A stretch of DNA of 64,000 nt from Streptomyces sp. HUAS 15-9 (lineage in GTDB: Bacteria; Actinomycetota; Actinomycetes; Streptomycetales; Streptomycetaceae). The stretch's first letter is position 1; each line of letters begins with the position of its first letter. Location of the stretch: positions 5,642,001-5,706,000 of the forward strand of contig NZ_CP106798.1 of assembly GCF_025642155.1 (NCBI RefSeq). Reading direction: 5' to 3'. Below the pieces are notes generated by a model, which was given only the letters and a program-made list of their open reading frames with translations, was not told where the DNA came from and did not search any database. Shown here one piece after another: positions 1 through 9,009 of this stretch. The position numbers were made by a program, and so were the translations under genes.

Positions 1-1
1 C

Positions 2-829
2 AAGGACCGCCTCGACCGCGAGCTGATCGGTAACGTCTCGCTGCGCGTCCTGGACACCGAGCGGCCGGACGCCTGGGAGGTCCAGGGCCGTGGTGAGCTG
101 GCGCTCGCCATCCTGGTCGAGACCATGCGCCGGGAGGGCTACGAGCTCACCGTCGGCAAGCCCCAGGTGGTCACCAAGGACGTCGACGGCAAGGTCTACG
201 AGCCGGTCGAGCGCATGACGATCGACGTGCCCGAGGAGCACATGGGCGCGGTCACGCAGCTCATGGGTGTGCGCAAGGGCCGTATGGACAACATGTCCAA
301 CCACGGCTCCGGCTGGGTCCGCATGGAGTTCGTCGTGCCCTCCCGCGGTCTGATCGGCTTCCGTACCGAGTTCCTGACCCAGACCCGCGGCACCGGTATC
401 GGCCACTCCATCCACGAGGGCTTCGAGCCCTGGTTCGGCACGCTCCAGACCCGTAACAACGGCTCCCTGGTCGCCGACCGCTCCGGTGCCGTCACCGCCT
501 TCGCGATGACGAACCTGCAGGAGCGCGGTGTGCTCTTCGTCGAGCCGGGCACCGAGGTGTACGAGGGCATGATCGTCGGCGAGAACTCCCGCTCCGACGA
601 CATGGACGTCAACATCACCAAGGAGAAGAAGCTCACCAACATGCGGTCCTCGACGGCCGACGTGGCCGAGTCGATCGTGCCGCCGCGGAAGCTGTCGCTC
701 GAGCAGTCGCTGGAGTTCTGCCGCGACGACGAGTGCGTCGAGGTGACCCCGGAGGCGGTCCGCATCCGCAAGGTGAACCTGGACGCCCGCGAGCGCGCCC
801 GCGCCGCGAGCCGCGCCAAGCACGGCTGA
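2..829 (+). CDS. typA: TypA/BipA ribosome-associated GTPase, C-terminal part (5' end outside window)
   Basis: The frame is open from base 2 and ends at TGA 827-829. It is the C-terminal part of the translational GTPase TypA/BipA, an EF-G-like protein that binds ribosomes and is linked to stress and cold adaptation. Visible landmarks are the EF-G domain V-like stretch ([18 protein letters not shown]) and the BipA-specific C-terminal domain with [20 protein letters not shown] and [20 protein letters not shown]. The G domain lies upstream of the window. A strong terminator follows 27 bases after the stop, so the gene is insulated from the transporter operon. It ends in a basic tail. The identification rests on these conserved strings and on synteny with the mycobacterial typA-mshB region. 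Confidence 0.93.
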   Translation, partial: KDRLDRELIGNVSLRVLDTERPDAWEVQGRGELALAILVETMRREGYELTVGKPQVVTKDVDGKVYEPVERMTIDVPEEHMGAVTQLMGVRKGRMDNMSNHGSGWVRMEFVVPSRGLIGFRTEFLTQTRGTGIGHSIHEGFEPWFGTLQTRNNGSLVADRSGAVTAFAMTNLQERGVLFVEPGTEVYEGMIVGENSRSDDMDVNITKEKKLTNMRSSTADVAESIVPPRKLSLEQSLEFCRDDECVEVTPEAVRIRKVNLDARERARAASRAKHG

Positions 830-855
830 CGCACGCACGGCGAACCGCAGCCCGG

Positions 856-894
856 AGCCCGGGTGTCCCCATGGTGGGGATGCCCGGGCTTTTT
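856..894 (+). terminator. Rho-independent terminator of typA
   Basis: Inverted repeat with outer arms AGCCCGGG (from 856) and CCCGGGCT (ending 890) and inner arms TCCCC/GGGGA, followed by a run of five T (890-894). It lies just after the typA stop codon. Confidence 0.85.
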
Positions 895-949
895 GCAACC
901 TGTTTTTCGGGTGGCTGATGTCCGTAATGCGGAGATCAATGCCCGATAC

Positions 950-1238
950 CGATGTAACACGCCCGTTTCGCGCCCTTCTTAGGCCGAACACTTTGTCCAG
1001 ATTTTGGAAGGTCTACGCGTGAGCTGTGACTGAATTGAGATTTAAGAACGGTGGTCGGTGGTCGGCCCATGGCAGATAGTTAGCCGCGTACCGCTCGGGT
1101 CAATGGGTCTCGTGCTGTGGGGGCAGTGCCGACTCATGAGTACCAGGGGGTGTCTGACCCTCCGTCAGGGTGTTGGAGGACGTGGACGGTTACCCCCTCC
1201 CGTTGGTGAACACGTGACGTCATGAGGAGGAACCCTCC
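950..1238 (+). promoter_or_regulatory. Oligopeptide-operon leader, copy A (upstream of bldK-like operon)
   Basis: Non-coding leader that matches, in order and spacing, the region upstream of the second transporter operon (8705-9009). Box 1 (CTTTGTCC-A/G-GATTTTGGAAG) starts at 991 here and 8763 there. Box 2, GGCCCATGGCAGATAGTTAG, is identical at 1064-1083 and 8837-8856. The two boxes are 73 and 74 bases apart, and box 2 to the start codon is 175 and 173 bases. An upstream string of the form TGTAACA-N-G-N-CCGTTTCGC is also shared. The leader ends in a strong ribosome site GAGGAGG (1224-1230). It probably holds the promoter and an operator or RNA element, but no named motif family is recognised. 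Confidence 0.7.
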
Positions 1239-1280
1239 ATGCGTGGTTATTCCTGCCGTTCGTCCGGCGACCGGGTCTGA
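1239..1280 (+). CDS. 13-codon leader ORF, probable eroded start of a binding-protein gene
   Basis: ATG at 1239 sits 8 bases behind GAGGAGG and reads MRGYSCRSSGDRV before TGA 1278-1280. The ribosome site plus the first three codons (ATGCGTGG) match the starts of the binding-protein genes of operons 2 (9010) and 3 (15354), whose products begin MRGAKSAKW and MRGATHAKW. After the third codon the similarity ends. It is either a fossil of a binding-protein gene once located here or a leader peptide now controlling the bldKA-like permease, which starts 114 bases after its stop. Translation is likely given the ribosome site; function is unknown. Confidence 0.45.
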   Translation: MRGYSCRSSGDRV

Positions 1281-1393
1281 GAATCCCGCGACCGCTCAGC
1301 GCGGCCGTTCAACTACGCGCGTTCCACTGCGGATTCGCGTGGCTCGGAGTACCTGGACGCCTCTCACACCCACACTTGTGAAACGGACGAACA

Positions 1394-2428
1394 GTGACAA
1401 GTCCTATCGACATTGAGGGCGGCGGGACAACGGTGGCCGTCGGCGGCGACTCGGGACCGCAGACGCAGCCCGAAGCCGCCAAACTCGAAGGCCGGTCCCC
1501 CGGCCAGCTGATGTGGATCCGCTTCAAGCGCGACCGTACGGGCGTGATCTCGGCCTACGTCGTGGGCTTCTTCTTCCTGGTCGGGCTGCTCGCGCCGCTG
1601 ATCTCCTCGCTGTACGGCAAGAACCCGTACACAGTGTACGCGGACGAACGCCCCGAACTCTTCGACAGCGCCGGCGTGCCGGTGCAGCCCAACGGCGGTA
1701 TCAGCAGCGAGTTCTGGTTCGGCCTCGAGCCCGGCAACGGCTACGACGTCTTCACCAAGCTCATCTACGGCATCCGCACCTCGCTGATGATCTCCGTCGC
1801 CGTCACGATCGCGGTCGTCGTGACCGGCATCGTGCTCGGCGTCGCGGCCGGCTACCTCGGCGGCCGGACCGACTTCTTCATCGGCCGGGTCATCGACTTC
1901 CTGCTCGCCTTCCCGGCGCAGCTGTTCTTCATCGCCTCCATGCCCGTCGTGGTCTCACTGTTCGTCAGCCCGCGCGACGAGACACCGACGTACGTACGGG
2001 TGGTCGCGCTCATCCTCGTGCAGTGGTTCCTCGGCTGGATGAGCCTGGCCCGCATCCTGCGCGGCACCTCACTGGCCCTGCGTGAACGGGAGTTCATCGA
2101 GGCGGCCAAGGTCAGCGGGGCCTCGCCCTGGCGGATCATCCGCAAGGAGATCCTGCCGAACGTCGTCACACCGCTCCTGGTGCAGGCGACGTATCTGCTG
2201 CCCGCCTTTGTGACCGCCGAGGCCGGCCTGTCCTTCCTGGGCGTGGGCATCGTCGAACCGACGCCCGACTGGGGGCAGATGTTCTCCAAGGCGTCCACCG
2301 AACTGGTGATGCAGAACGACATCACCTACATGTTCTTCCCCGGCATCTCGATGATCATCTTCATCGTCGCCTTCAACCTGCTCGGGGATTCGGTCAGGGA
2401 CGCCTTCGACCCCAAGACCGCTCGCTGA
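1394..2428 (+). CDS. bldKA: Oligopeptide ABC transporter permease, BldKA/DppC type
   Basis: 344-residue inner-membrane permease with a cytoplasmic N-terminus rich in Gly/Pro, a first membrane helix near residues 50-72, a loop of about 55 residues, then the BPD_transp_1 core. The EAA coupling loop is visible as REFIEAAKVSGASPWRIIRK followed by EILPNVVTPLL; it docks onto the ATPases. GTG 1394 is the only reasonable start and has a weak ribosome site (GGACGA). It is the first gene of a permease, binding-protein, permease, ATPase, ATPase operon, the order of S. coelicolor bldKA-E (SCO5112-5116), whose loss blocks aerial hyphae formation. The orthology call rests on gene order and neighbours, not on a search. 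Confidence 0.8.
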   Translation: MTSPIDIEGGGTTVAVGGDSGPQTQPEAAKLEGRSPGQLMWIRFKRDRTGVISAYVVGFFFLVGLLAPLISSLYGKNPYTVYADERPELFDSAGVPVQPNGGISSEFWFGLEPGNGYDVFTKLIYGIRTSLMISVAVTIAVVVTGIVLGVAAGYLGGRTDFFIGRVIDFLLAFPAQLFFIASMPVVVSLFVSPRDETPTYVRVVALILVQWFLGWMSLARILRGTSLALREREFIEAAKVSGASPWRIIRKEILPNVVTPLLVQATYLLPAFVTAEAGLSFLGVGIVEPTPDWGQMFSKASTELVMQNDITYMFFPGISMIIFIVAFNLLGDSVRDAFDPKTAR

Positions 2429-2518
2429 CCGGGCACTTGCACATCTTCTCCACGGCAGTTCTTCCGCACTGGTGACAGACGGGCACCGGTGACACACAAG
2501 ATGGGTGGAAACAGAGTG

Positions 2519-4327
2519 ATGAGTAGGGGCGGACGCCACGTCTACGGCGCACTCTCCGTGCTCGCAGCCGGAGCTCTTGTGCTCACCGGTTGCAGCAAGG
2601 GCGGCAGCGACAGCGGTGGCAACGACAAGAAGGACCAGGAGAACGCCAAGCGCCAGCAGGCGTCGATCAAGTTCGGCGGCACGGCGGACTCCACCGGCCC
2701 GGCGGCGGATGTGCCCGACGCCAAGTCCGGCGGCACCATGGAAGTACTGCAGCGCGACAGCTACGCACACCTCGACCCGGCCCAGATCTATGTGTCCGAC
2801 GAGGGCTCCGTGGCCACGCTGCTCCACAGAGGCCTCACCGGCTACAAGGCGACCAGCAACGACGGTTCGAAGCACGAGGTCGTCGGTGACCTCGCCACCG
2901 ACTCCGGCACCACCACGGACGGCGGCAAGACCTGGAAGTACACGCTGAAGGACGGCATCAAGTTCCAGGACGGATCCCCGATCACGTCCAAGGACTTCCG
3001 GCACACCTTCGAGCGGCTCTTCGCGCCGTTCATCAACCAGGGCCCGACCTACCTCCAGCAGTGGCTGGCCGACTCCCCGGGCACCGCGTACCGCAAGCTG
3101 CTCAAGGACGGCCCGTACAAGGGCAAGCACCTGCCCAGCAGCATCCTCGAGACGCCGGACGACAAGACGATCATCTTCCACTTCAAGACCGCCCACCCCG
3201 ACCTGCCGTACGCGCTGGCGATGGCCGGCTACGCGGTGGTCTCCGAGAAGGGCGACACCAAGGAGAAGTACGACAAGGCCCCGGTGGTCACCGGCCCGTA
3301 CAAGATCCAGTCCTTCAAGTCCGGCAAGTCCATGGTCCTGGTCAAGAACACCAACTGGGACCCGAAGACGGACCCGATCCGCCACCAGTACGTGGACCAG
3401 TTCAACATCACGTTCAACCAGCAGTTCGAGACCTCCACCAAGGCGCTGCTCGCCGACAGCGGCGCCGACCAGACCGGCCTCAGCTTCAACAACCAGGTGG
3501 ACGCGGGCAACCTGTCCAACGTCCTCAAGGACCCGAAGATGAAGGCCCGTACGGTCTCCGGCTACCAGCCGTACGTGGGCCAGATGAACATCAACATGAG
3601 CCACCCGGCACTCAAGGACAAGACGATCCGCGAGGCGATCGCCTACGCCCTGCCGGTCACCCCCTTCGTCCGCGCCTACGGCGGCACCGACGCCATGGAG
3701 GTCGCCGGCGGCCTGATCTCCCCGACCGTCAGCGGCTACGACGCGGCCTTCGACCCGTGGGGCAAGAAGAAGAAGCCCGCCGGTGACCCGGACAAGGCCA
3801 GGGAGCTGCTGAAGAAGGCCGGCAAGCTCAACATGAAGCTGACCTTCGGCTACATCAACACCCCCGAGGGCCAGCAGTACTCCACCGCCATGGCCGCGGG
3901 CCTGAAGAAGGCCGGCTTCAACGTCCAGCGCCAGGAGATCCCGGCCGAGACGTACTACGACCAGGTCAGCAAGCTCGACAACAACTACGACATCTTCCAC
4001 ACCGCGTGGGGTGCCGACTGGCCGTCCGCCTCGACCGTCCTGCCGCCGCTGTACGACGGCCGCGTGATCGCCGACGGCGCGCAGAACTACTCGCAGATCA
4101 ACGACCCCAAGGTCAACAGCGAGATCGACCGCATCAACCAGATCACCGACCCGGTGAAGTCCGCGGCCGAGTGGGAGAAGCTCGACCAGTACATCGTCAA
4201 GGACGTCGTCAACGTCGTCCCGACCGCGTACTACAAGCAGACCCAGATCGCCGGTTCGAAGGTCGGCGGCCTCGTCTACGACGACGTCATCGGCGGCGTC
4301 GACCCGCGTCGCCTCTTCATCAAGTAA
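2519..4327 (+). CDS. bldKB: Oligopeptide-binding lipoprotein, BldKB type
   Basis: 602-residue extracellular solute-binding protein of family 5 (SBP_bac_5), tethered to the membrane by a lipobox: a short basic N-terminus, a hydrophobic stretch, then LTGC around residue 24, followed by a Gly/Ser/Lys linker. The binding-domain core GGTMEVLQRDSYAHLDPAQI is typical. In-frame starts exist at GTG 2489, ATG 2501, GTG 2516 and ATG 2519; 2519 (or 2516) is preferred because GGTGGA lies 9 (or 6) bases upstream and it gives a normal signal-peptide length. In S. coelicolor BldKB captures the peptide signal imported by BldK. Its N-terminus is not like those of the other two binding proteins here, which begin MRGA. 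A hairpin follows the stop. Confidence 0.82.
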   Translation: MSRGGRHVYGALSVLAAGALVLTGCSKGGSDSGGNDKKDQENAKRQQASIKFGGTADSTGPAADVPDAKSGGTMEVLQRDSYAHLDPAQIYVSDEGSVATLLHRGLTGYKATSNDGSKHEVVGDLATDSGTTTDGGKTWKYTLKDGIKFQDGSPITSKDFRHTFERLFAPFINQGPTYLQQWLADSPGTAYRKLLKDGPYKGKHLPSSILETPDDKTIIFHFKTAHPDLPYALAMAGYAVVSEKGDTKEKYDKAPVVTGPYKIQSFKSGKSMVLVKNTNWDPKTDPIRHQYVDQFNITFNQQFETSTKALLADSGADQTGLSFNNQVDAGNLSNVLKDPKMKARTVSGYQPYVGQMNINMSHPALKDKTIREAIAYALPVTPFVRAYGGTDAMEVAGGLISPTVSGYDAAFDPWGKKKKPAGDPDKARELLKKAGKLNMKLTFGYINTPEGQQYSTAMAAGLKKAGFNVQRQEIPAETYYDQVSKLDNNYDIFHTAWGADWPSASTVLPPLYDGRVIADGAQNYSQINDPKVNSEIDRINQITDPVKSAAEWEKLDQYIVKDVVNVVPTAYYKQTQIAGSKVGGLVYDDVIGGVDPRRLFIK

Positions 4328-4340
4328 CCGTCCCCGCCCG

Positions 4341-4381
4341 GTACCCGGTGCATCGCCTCAGCGAGGGGGAGCACCGGGTAC
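4341..4381 (+). terminator. Intercistronic hairpin between bldKB and bldKC
   Basis: Perfect 11-base inverted repeat GTACCCGGTGC (4341-4351) and its complement (4371-4381), with a 19-base loop and no T-tract. Such hairpins after binding-protein genes usually stabilise the upstream mRNA or attenuate read-through, giving more binding protein than permease. Confidence 0.6.
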
Positions 4382-4417
4382 TGTCCGGCCCGCCGACGTC
4401 AGAGAGCTGCCCCTGTC

Positions 4418-5398
4418 ATGCTGCGCTTCCTCGTCCGCCGGATCCTCGGTGCCATCGTCATTCTCTTCCTGCTGAGCATCGTCACGTTCTTGCTGTTCTT
4501 CGGGATGCCGCGCGACCCGGCGCTGCTGATGTGCGGCAAGACCTGCAATCCGGACAGCCTCGCCAACATCCACCATGTGCTCGGCCTCGACAAGTCGATA
4601 CCCGAGCAGTACGGGATCTTCCTGCACAACCTGGTGATGGGCAGCAACCAGTTCGCCCAGGGCCCCTGCCCGGCGCCCTGCTTCGGGTACTCGTACCACA
4701 CCAACGAACCGGTGTGGGGCACGCTGATGGACCGGCTGCCCACCACCGTCTCGCTCACCCTCGGCGCGGCGTTCTGCTTCCTGCTCGTCGGCCTCGGCAG
4801 CGGCCTGGTCGCCGCCTGGCGGCGCGGCACGTTCATCGACAAGGCGGCCACCGCCGGGGCGATGGTGCTCAGTTCGATGCAGATCTACTTCCTCGGCCCG
4901 CTCGCTCTCGCGATCCTCGTCTACCAGACCCACTGGTTCGACAAACCCGCCTACAACAACTTCACCGCCGACCCGATCACCTGGTTCACGGGCCTGATCA
5001 TCCCCTGGGTGGTCCTCTCCACGATCTTCGCCGCGCAGTACACCCGTATGGCACGTTCTTCGATGATCGAACAGCTCCAGGAGGAACACGTACGCACCGC
5101 CCGTGCCAAGGGCATGTCCCGGCGGTACGTCTTCTTCCGCTACGCCTGGCGCGGCTCGCTGATCCCGATCGTCACCATCTTCGGCATCGACCTGGGATCC
5201 CTGCTGGGCGGCGCCATCATCACCGAGTACACCTTCAGCCTGCCGGGCCTCGGCCAACTGGCGGTGCTGTCCGTCTTCTTCAGTGACCTGCCGCTGCTGC
5301 TCGGCGTGATGCTGTTCTCCGCGACCATGATCCTTCTCTTCAACATCATCGTCGACGCCTGCTACGCCTTCATCGACCCGCGCGTGCGGCTGGCCTAG
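4418..5398 (+). CDS. bldKC: Oligopeptide ABC transporter permease, BldKC/DppB type
   Basis: 326-residue DppB-type permease with the classical start MLRFLVRRILGA, one helix at about residues 10-30, a periplasmic loop carrying a Cys pair (LLMCGKTCNPDS) and a longer loop with CPAPC, then five membrane helices. The EAA-like loop contains EEHVRTARAKGMSRRYVFFR; the C-terminus (FIDPRVRLA) is typical. ATG 4418 was chosen from the conserved N-terminus. It pairs with the 1394 permease to form the heterodimeric channel. The extra cysteines in the first loop are also present in the operon 3 permease (LCGERACDP) but absent from that of operon 2. Confidence 0.85.
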   Translation: MLRFLVRRILGAIVILFLLSIVTFLLFFGMPRDPALLMCGKTCNPDSLANIHHVLGLDKSIPEQYGIFLHNLVMGSNQFAQGPCPAPCFGYSYHTNEPVWGTLMDRLPTTVSLTLGAAFCFLLVGLGSGLVAAWRRGTFIDKAATAGAMVLSSMQIYFLGPLALAILVYQTHWFDKPAYNNFTADPITWFTGLIIPWVVLSTIFAAQYTRMARSSMIEQLQEEHVRTARAKGMSRRYVFFRYAWRGSLIPIVTIFGIDLGSLLGGAIITEYTFSLPGLGQLAVLSVFFSDLPLLLGVMLFSATMILLFNIIVDACYAFIDPRVRLA

Positions 5399-5417
5399 GC
5401 CGTTTAGGAGCACTTTC

Positions 5418-6482
5418 GTGACCACTGTGACCAAGGAGGCCGGCGTTCCCGTCCCGGCCGGTGCGGGTCCCCTGTTGTCCGTGCGGGACCTGCACGTCAG
5501 CTTCAAGACCGAGGACGGCGTCGTACGGGCCGTGGACGGGCTCTCCTTCGACCTGGAACGTGGCAAGACCCTGGGGATCGTCGGGGAGTCGGGCTCGGGG
5601 AAGTCGGTGACGAACCTGACCATCCTGGGCCTGCACAACCCCATGTTCACCACCGTCGAGGGCGAGATCCTGCTGGACGGGCAGGAGCTGACCACCGCGC
5701 GGGAGTCGGAGCTGGAGAAGCTGCGCGGCAACAAGGTCGCCATGATCTTCCAGGACCCGCTGACCGCGCTGTCCCCTTACTACACGGTGGGCCGCCAGAT
5801 CGCCGAGCCGTTCATGAAGCACAACGGCGCCTCCAAGCGGGCCGCCTGGGACCGCGCGGTCGAGATGCTCGGCAAGGTGGGCATCCCGCATCCGAAGGAG
5901 CGGGCGAAGGACTACCCGCACCAGTTCTCCGGCGGTATGCGCCAGCGCGCGATGATCGCCATGGCGCTGGTCTGCGACCCCGACCTCCTGATCGCCGACG
6001 AGCCGACCACGGCCCTGGACGTGACGGTCCAGGCCCAGATCCTCGACCTGCTCAAGGACCTCCAGCAGGAGTTCGGCTCCGGGATCGTCTTCATCACCCA
6101 CGACCTCGGCGTGATCGCCGACATGGCCGACGACATCATGGTGATGTACGCGGGCAGCGCGGTGGAGCGCGGCACGGTCGACGAGGTACTGCGCTCGCCC
6201 CAGCACCCCTACACCTGGGGACTGCTGAACTCGATGCCGCGACTGGACTCCGACCTGGACGCCCCGCTGTCGCCCATCCCGGGCTCCCCGCCCTCGCTGC
6301 TCACCCCGCCGTCCGGCTGCCGCTTCCATCCCCGCTGCACCTTCCAGGACCGGGTGCAGGGCGCCCGGCGCTGTGTCAACGAACGCCCGCTGCTGGCCCC
6401 CGACCGGGCCTCCGCCTGCCATCTGACGGGCGAGCAGAAGCGGACCATCTTCATCGACGAGATCAAGCCCCGGCTGGGCTAG
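5418..6482 (+). CDS. bldKD: Oligopeptide ABC transporter ATPase, BldKD/DppD type
   Basis: 354-residue nucleotide-binding subunit. Walker A is GESGSGKS, the signature motif FSGGMRQR, and Walker [13 protein letters not shown] with the H-loop in FITHDLGV. The C-terminal oligopeptide-transporter extension contains [10 protein letters not shown] and two further cysteines (RRC, ACH), the four-Cys pattern that holds a [4Fe-4S] cluster in mycobacterial DppD. GTG 5418 has AGGAG 7 bases upstream. It starts 19 bases after the permease and works with the next gene product as a heterodimer. Confidence 0.87.
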   Translation: MTTVTKEAGVPVPAGAGPLLSVRDLHVSFKTEDGVVRAVDGLSFDLERGKTLGIVGESGSGKSVTNLTILGLHNPMFTTVEGEILLDGQELTTARESELEKLRGNKVAMIFQDPLTALSPYYTVGRQIAEPFMKHNGASKRAAWDRAVEMLGKVGIPHPKERAKDYPHQFSGGMRQRAMIAMALVCDPDLLIADEPTTALDVTVQAQILDLLKDLQQEFGSGIVFITHDLGVIADMADDIMVMYAGSAVERGTVDEVLRSPQHPYTWGLLNSMPRLDSDLDAPLSPIPGSPPSLLTPPSGCRFHPRCTFQDRVQGARRCVNERPLLAPDRASACHLTGEQKRTIFIDEIKPRLG

Positions 6483-6499
6483 GGCCAGGAGGACACGGC

Positions 6500-7618
6500 A
6501 TGAAAGAGGACCTCGTCCTTCCCGCTCCGCGCGAGTCGGCCGGCGGCGTGGAGTCAGAAGCGCTCCTTGAGGTCTCCGGGCTGACCAAGCACTTCCCGGT
6601 CAAGGGCGGCTTCCCGATCCGGCGTACGGTCGGCCATGTGCAGGCCGTCGACGGCATCGACCTGACCGTGCGCGTCGGCGAGAGCTTCGGCCTGGTGGGC
6701 GAGTCGGGCTGCGGCAAGTCGACGACGGGCCGGCTGATCACCCGCCTCCTGGAGCCGACGAGCGGGAGGATCGCGTACCGGGGCAAGGACATCAGCCACG
6801 CCTCACGCAAGCAGCTGGCACCCATCCGCTCCGAGATCCAGATGATCTTCCAGGACCCCTACTCCTCGCTGAACCCGCGCCAGACGGTCGGCAGGATCAT
6901 CTCCAACCCGATGGAGATCAACGGGATCGCCCCGGACGGCGGCCGGGAGAAGCGCGTCCGTGAACTCCTGGAGATCGTCGGCCTCAACCCCGAGCACTAC
7001 AACCGCTTCCCGCACGAGTTCTCCGGCGGTCAGCGGCAACGCATAGGCGTGGCACGAGCATTGGCCCTGGAGCCGAAGCTGATCGTGGCGGACGAGCCGG
7101 TCTCGGCGCTGGACGTCTCCATCCAGGCGCAGGTGGTGAACCTCCTCCAGAAGGTGCAGAGGGAACTGGGCATCGCGTTCCTCTTCATCGCCCACGATCT
7201 CGCGGTGGTCCGCCACTTCTCGCAGCGCGTGGCGGTGATGTACCTCGGCAAGATCATCGAGGTGGGCGACCGCGACTCCATCTACACCCGCCCCCGTCAC
7301 CCCTACACCCACGCCCTGCTGTCCGCGGTGCCCGAGGTGAACCTCACCGACACCGACTCGGCCGGGCGCGAGCGCATCCGGCTGGCCGGCGACGTCCCGT
7401 CCCCCATCTCCCCGCCCTCCGGCTGCCGCTTCCGCACCCGCTGCTGGAAGGCCCAGGACAAGTGCGCGGCCGAGGAACCCCCGCTGATCCAGATCTCCGG
7501 CAACCGGACCGGCCACCTCACGGCGTGCCACTTCCCGGAGGAGCCCACGATCGAGGCACGGGACGAGGACATCGTGCTGGACCCGGCACTGGCTGCGCTG
7601 GAGGAGGGCGACGGCTAA
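6500..7618 (+). CDS. bldKE: Oligopeptide ABC transporter ATPase, BldKE/DppF type
   Basis: 372-residue second ATPase of the first operon. Walker [10 protein letters not shown], signature FSGGQRQR, Walker [14 protein letters not shown]-loop in FIAHDLAV. The C-terminal extension [15 protein letters not shown] plus ACHF again gives four cysteines. ATG 6500 is preceded by AGGAGG. It is the last gene of the operon; its TAA (7616-7618) overlaps the TAG of the convergent methyltransferase gene, so no terminator separates them. Confidence 0.87.
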   Translation: MKEDLVLPAPRESAGGVESEALLEVSGLTKHFPVKGGFPIRRTVGHVQAVDGIDLTVRVGESFGLVGESGCGKSTTGRLITRLLEPTSGRIAYRGKDISHASRKQLAPIRSEIQMIFQDPYSSLNPRQTVGRIISNPMEINGIAPDGGREKRVRELLEIVGLNPEHYNRFPHEFSGGQRQRIGVARALALEPKLIVADEPVSALDVSIQAQVVNLLQKVQRELGIAFLFIAHDLAVVRHFSQRVAVMYLGKIIEVGDRDSIYTRPRHPYTHALLSAVPEVNLTDTDSAGRERIRLAGDVPSPISPPSGCRFRTRCWKAQDKCAAEEPPLIQISGNRTGHLTACHFPEEPTIEARDEDIVLDPALAALEEGDG

Positions 7619-8367
7619 CGGGACCGCTCGGCCGTCCGCTCCGCCACGGTGATGATCTCCGGGCTCGCGGGGGTCACCGCCCCCCGCTCCCAGTCGCCGT
7701 ACTGCTCGACGACCTCGAGTCCGGCCTCCGCGAGGAAGCCGGACAGGGTCTCGGGGTCCAGGAAGCGGAGTGTGGCCCGGCTCACCAGGGGCCGGGCCCA
7801 GCCGTCACCCTCGTAGGTCTCGGTCAACGTCACCCGGCCCCCGACGGGACCGCCCTGGACCTCGTGCCACACGCGTACGACCGTGCCGTCGGCACCCGTG
7901 ACCTCACGCACCCGGTCCGGCGTCCAGCCCTCCCAGGCGCGGGCGGCCGGGTTGCGGGTCTCGAAGACGAACCGCCCGGCGTCGGTGAGCGCCGACCGCA
8001 CGGCGCGCAGGCAGAGACGCAACTCGTCGTCGTCCACCAGCACTTGGAAGGCGTACCCGGTCATCACGACCAGCTCGAACTCGTTGTCCCACAGCCGCGT
8101 CCGCAGATCCCCGAGCACCCATTCCACGGCAGGGGCGCTGCGCCGTGCCTGTACGAGCATGGCGGCGGCCGGATCGAGCCCCATCAGCCGGCCGGGGTGG
8201 CCGTCCTTGTGGGCCCGCCTGAGTAACTGCCCTGTGCCGCAGCCGACATCGAGCACGGAGTCCGCGGAGTTCACCAGGCCGAGGTAGAAGTCGTCACCCG
8301 CCCCCCACGGGTTGAGACGGTCGTACAGGGCGGCAAGCGAAAGATCGGCGAACGAATGATCGACCAC
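7615..8367 (-). CDS. Class I SAM-dependent methyltransferase
   Basis: About 250 residues in the form chosen here. The Rossmann-fold motif I is SVLDVGCGTGQLLRRA, followed by the acidic end of strand 2 (LMGLDPAAAML) and ELVVMTGYAFQVL at motif IV. The N-terminus SFADLSLAALYDRLNPWG is typical of small-molecule methyltransferases of the Methyltransf_25 type. No ATG is available; GTG 8367 is preferred because family members begin close to this point, with GTG 8385 and longer forms to 8496 possible. The stop overlaps that of the preceding ATPase by four bases. The substrate is unknown, and nothing links it to peptide uptake except position. Confidence 0.75.
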   Translation of the reverse strand: MVDHSFADLSLAALYDRLNPWGAGDDFYLGLVNSADSVLDVGCGTGQLLRRAHKDGHPGRLMGLDPAAAMLVQARRSAPAVEWVLGDLRTRLWDNEFELVVMTGYAFQVLVDDDELRLCLRAVRSALTDAGRFVFETRNPAARAWEGWTPDRVREVTGADGTVVRVWHEVQGGPVGGRVTLTETYEGDGWARPLVSRATLRFLDPETLSGFLAEAGLEVVEQYGDWERGAVTPASPEIITVAERTAERSR

Positions 8368-8516
8368 CGCGGCAGTGTGCCACACGACATTGAACGGCGG
8401 GTCAGTTTCCGAGACTTCGTGGAGGGCTCTCACCTCTGCGCGGTGTGGGTCTCTGCGGGGCCGCGACGCATGATCAGCGGCCAGCCCGCCCGGCATCGTG
8501 ATCGAGTCCGGGATAC

Positions 8517-8528
8517 AGGGTTTTCCCT
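8517..8528. promoter_or_regulatory. Palindromic operator-like site AGGGTTTTCCCT
   Basis: Inverted repeat AGGG-TTTT-CCCT about 150 bases upstream of the methyltransferase start and 190 bases upstream of box 2 of leader copy B. It could serve either divergent unit. Called from symmetry and location only; no regulator is assigned. Confidence 0.3.
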
Positions 8529-8704
8529 ACCGTTGCAGGAGCGAGGGCTCCAATCGTTGGCGGCGGCGACCCCGCGTGGCTATGGTTGCCGGAATGTCCG
8601 GCCCGCCTGATGGGGTCCGTCATGGTTTGTCCGCTCGCGGCGTCGAGAGGTTTCCTCCGTCGTGGAGCGCAACTGATCTTTCTGCCGTTGTGCCCGCTAT
8701 CCGG

Positions 8705-9009
8705 ATACCTGGTACCGATAGCTGTGTAACAAGTCCGTTTCGCAGGGATCTTTCACCTATGCCTTTGTCCGGATTTTGGAAGAAGTATGCGTCAGGTGTG
8801 ATCGAACCGAGACCTTGTGAGTGTGGTTCGGCCTGTGGCCCATGGCAGATAGTTAGGCGCGTAGAGCTCGGACCAACGGGTCGCGCGCCGCCGACGGCGC
8901 CGACTCGTGAGCGCGGGGAGCACCGAATTTCTCCGGCACCGGTGACGGTGCCGGTGATGTGTTGTGCGCTCCGTCTGCGGTGAACACAAGGACTCAAGAG
9001 GAGGAACCC
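8705..9009 (+). promoter_or_regulatory. Oligopeptide-operon leader, copy B
   Basis: Second copy of the leader seen at 950-1238: box 1 at 8763, box 2 at 8837-8856, and GAGGAGG at 8998-9004. A further hairpin CCGGCACC (8933-8940) with GGTGCCGG (8947-8954) lies about 55 bases before the start codon. The conserved spacing between boxes and to the start indicates a functional cis-element rather than random similarity. Confidence 0.65.

Noticed and set aside
2489..2518. Upstream start of the BldKB gene at GTG 2489
   Set aside because: Adds ten residues before the lipoprotein signal and lacks a ribosome site; GGTGGA fits ATG 2519 or GTG 2516.
5775..5780. TTA (bldA-dependent leucine) codons in transporter and nearby genes, for example around 5776, 18964, 28928 and 32571
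   Set aside because: At each place the TTA spans two codons (such as CCT TAC or GCT TAC). I saw no in-frame TTA in the main genes, though this was by eye only.
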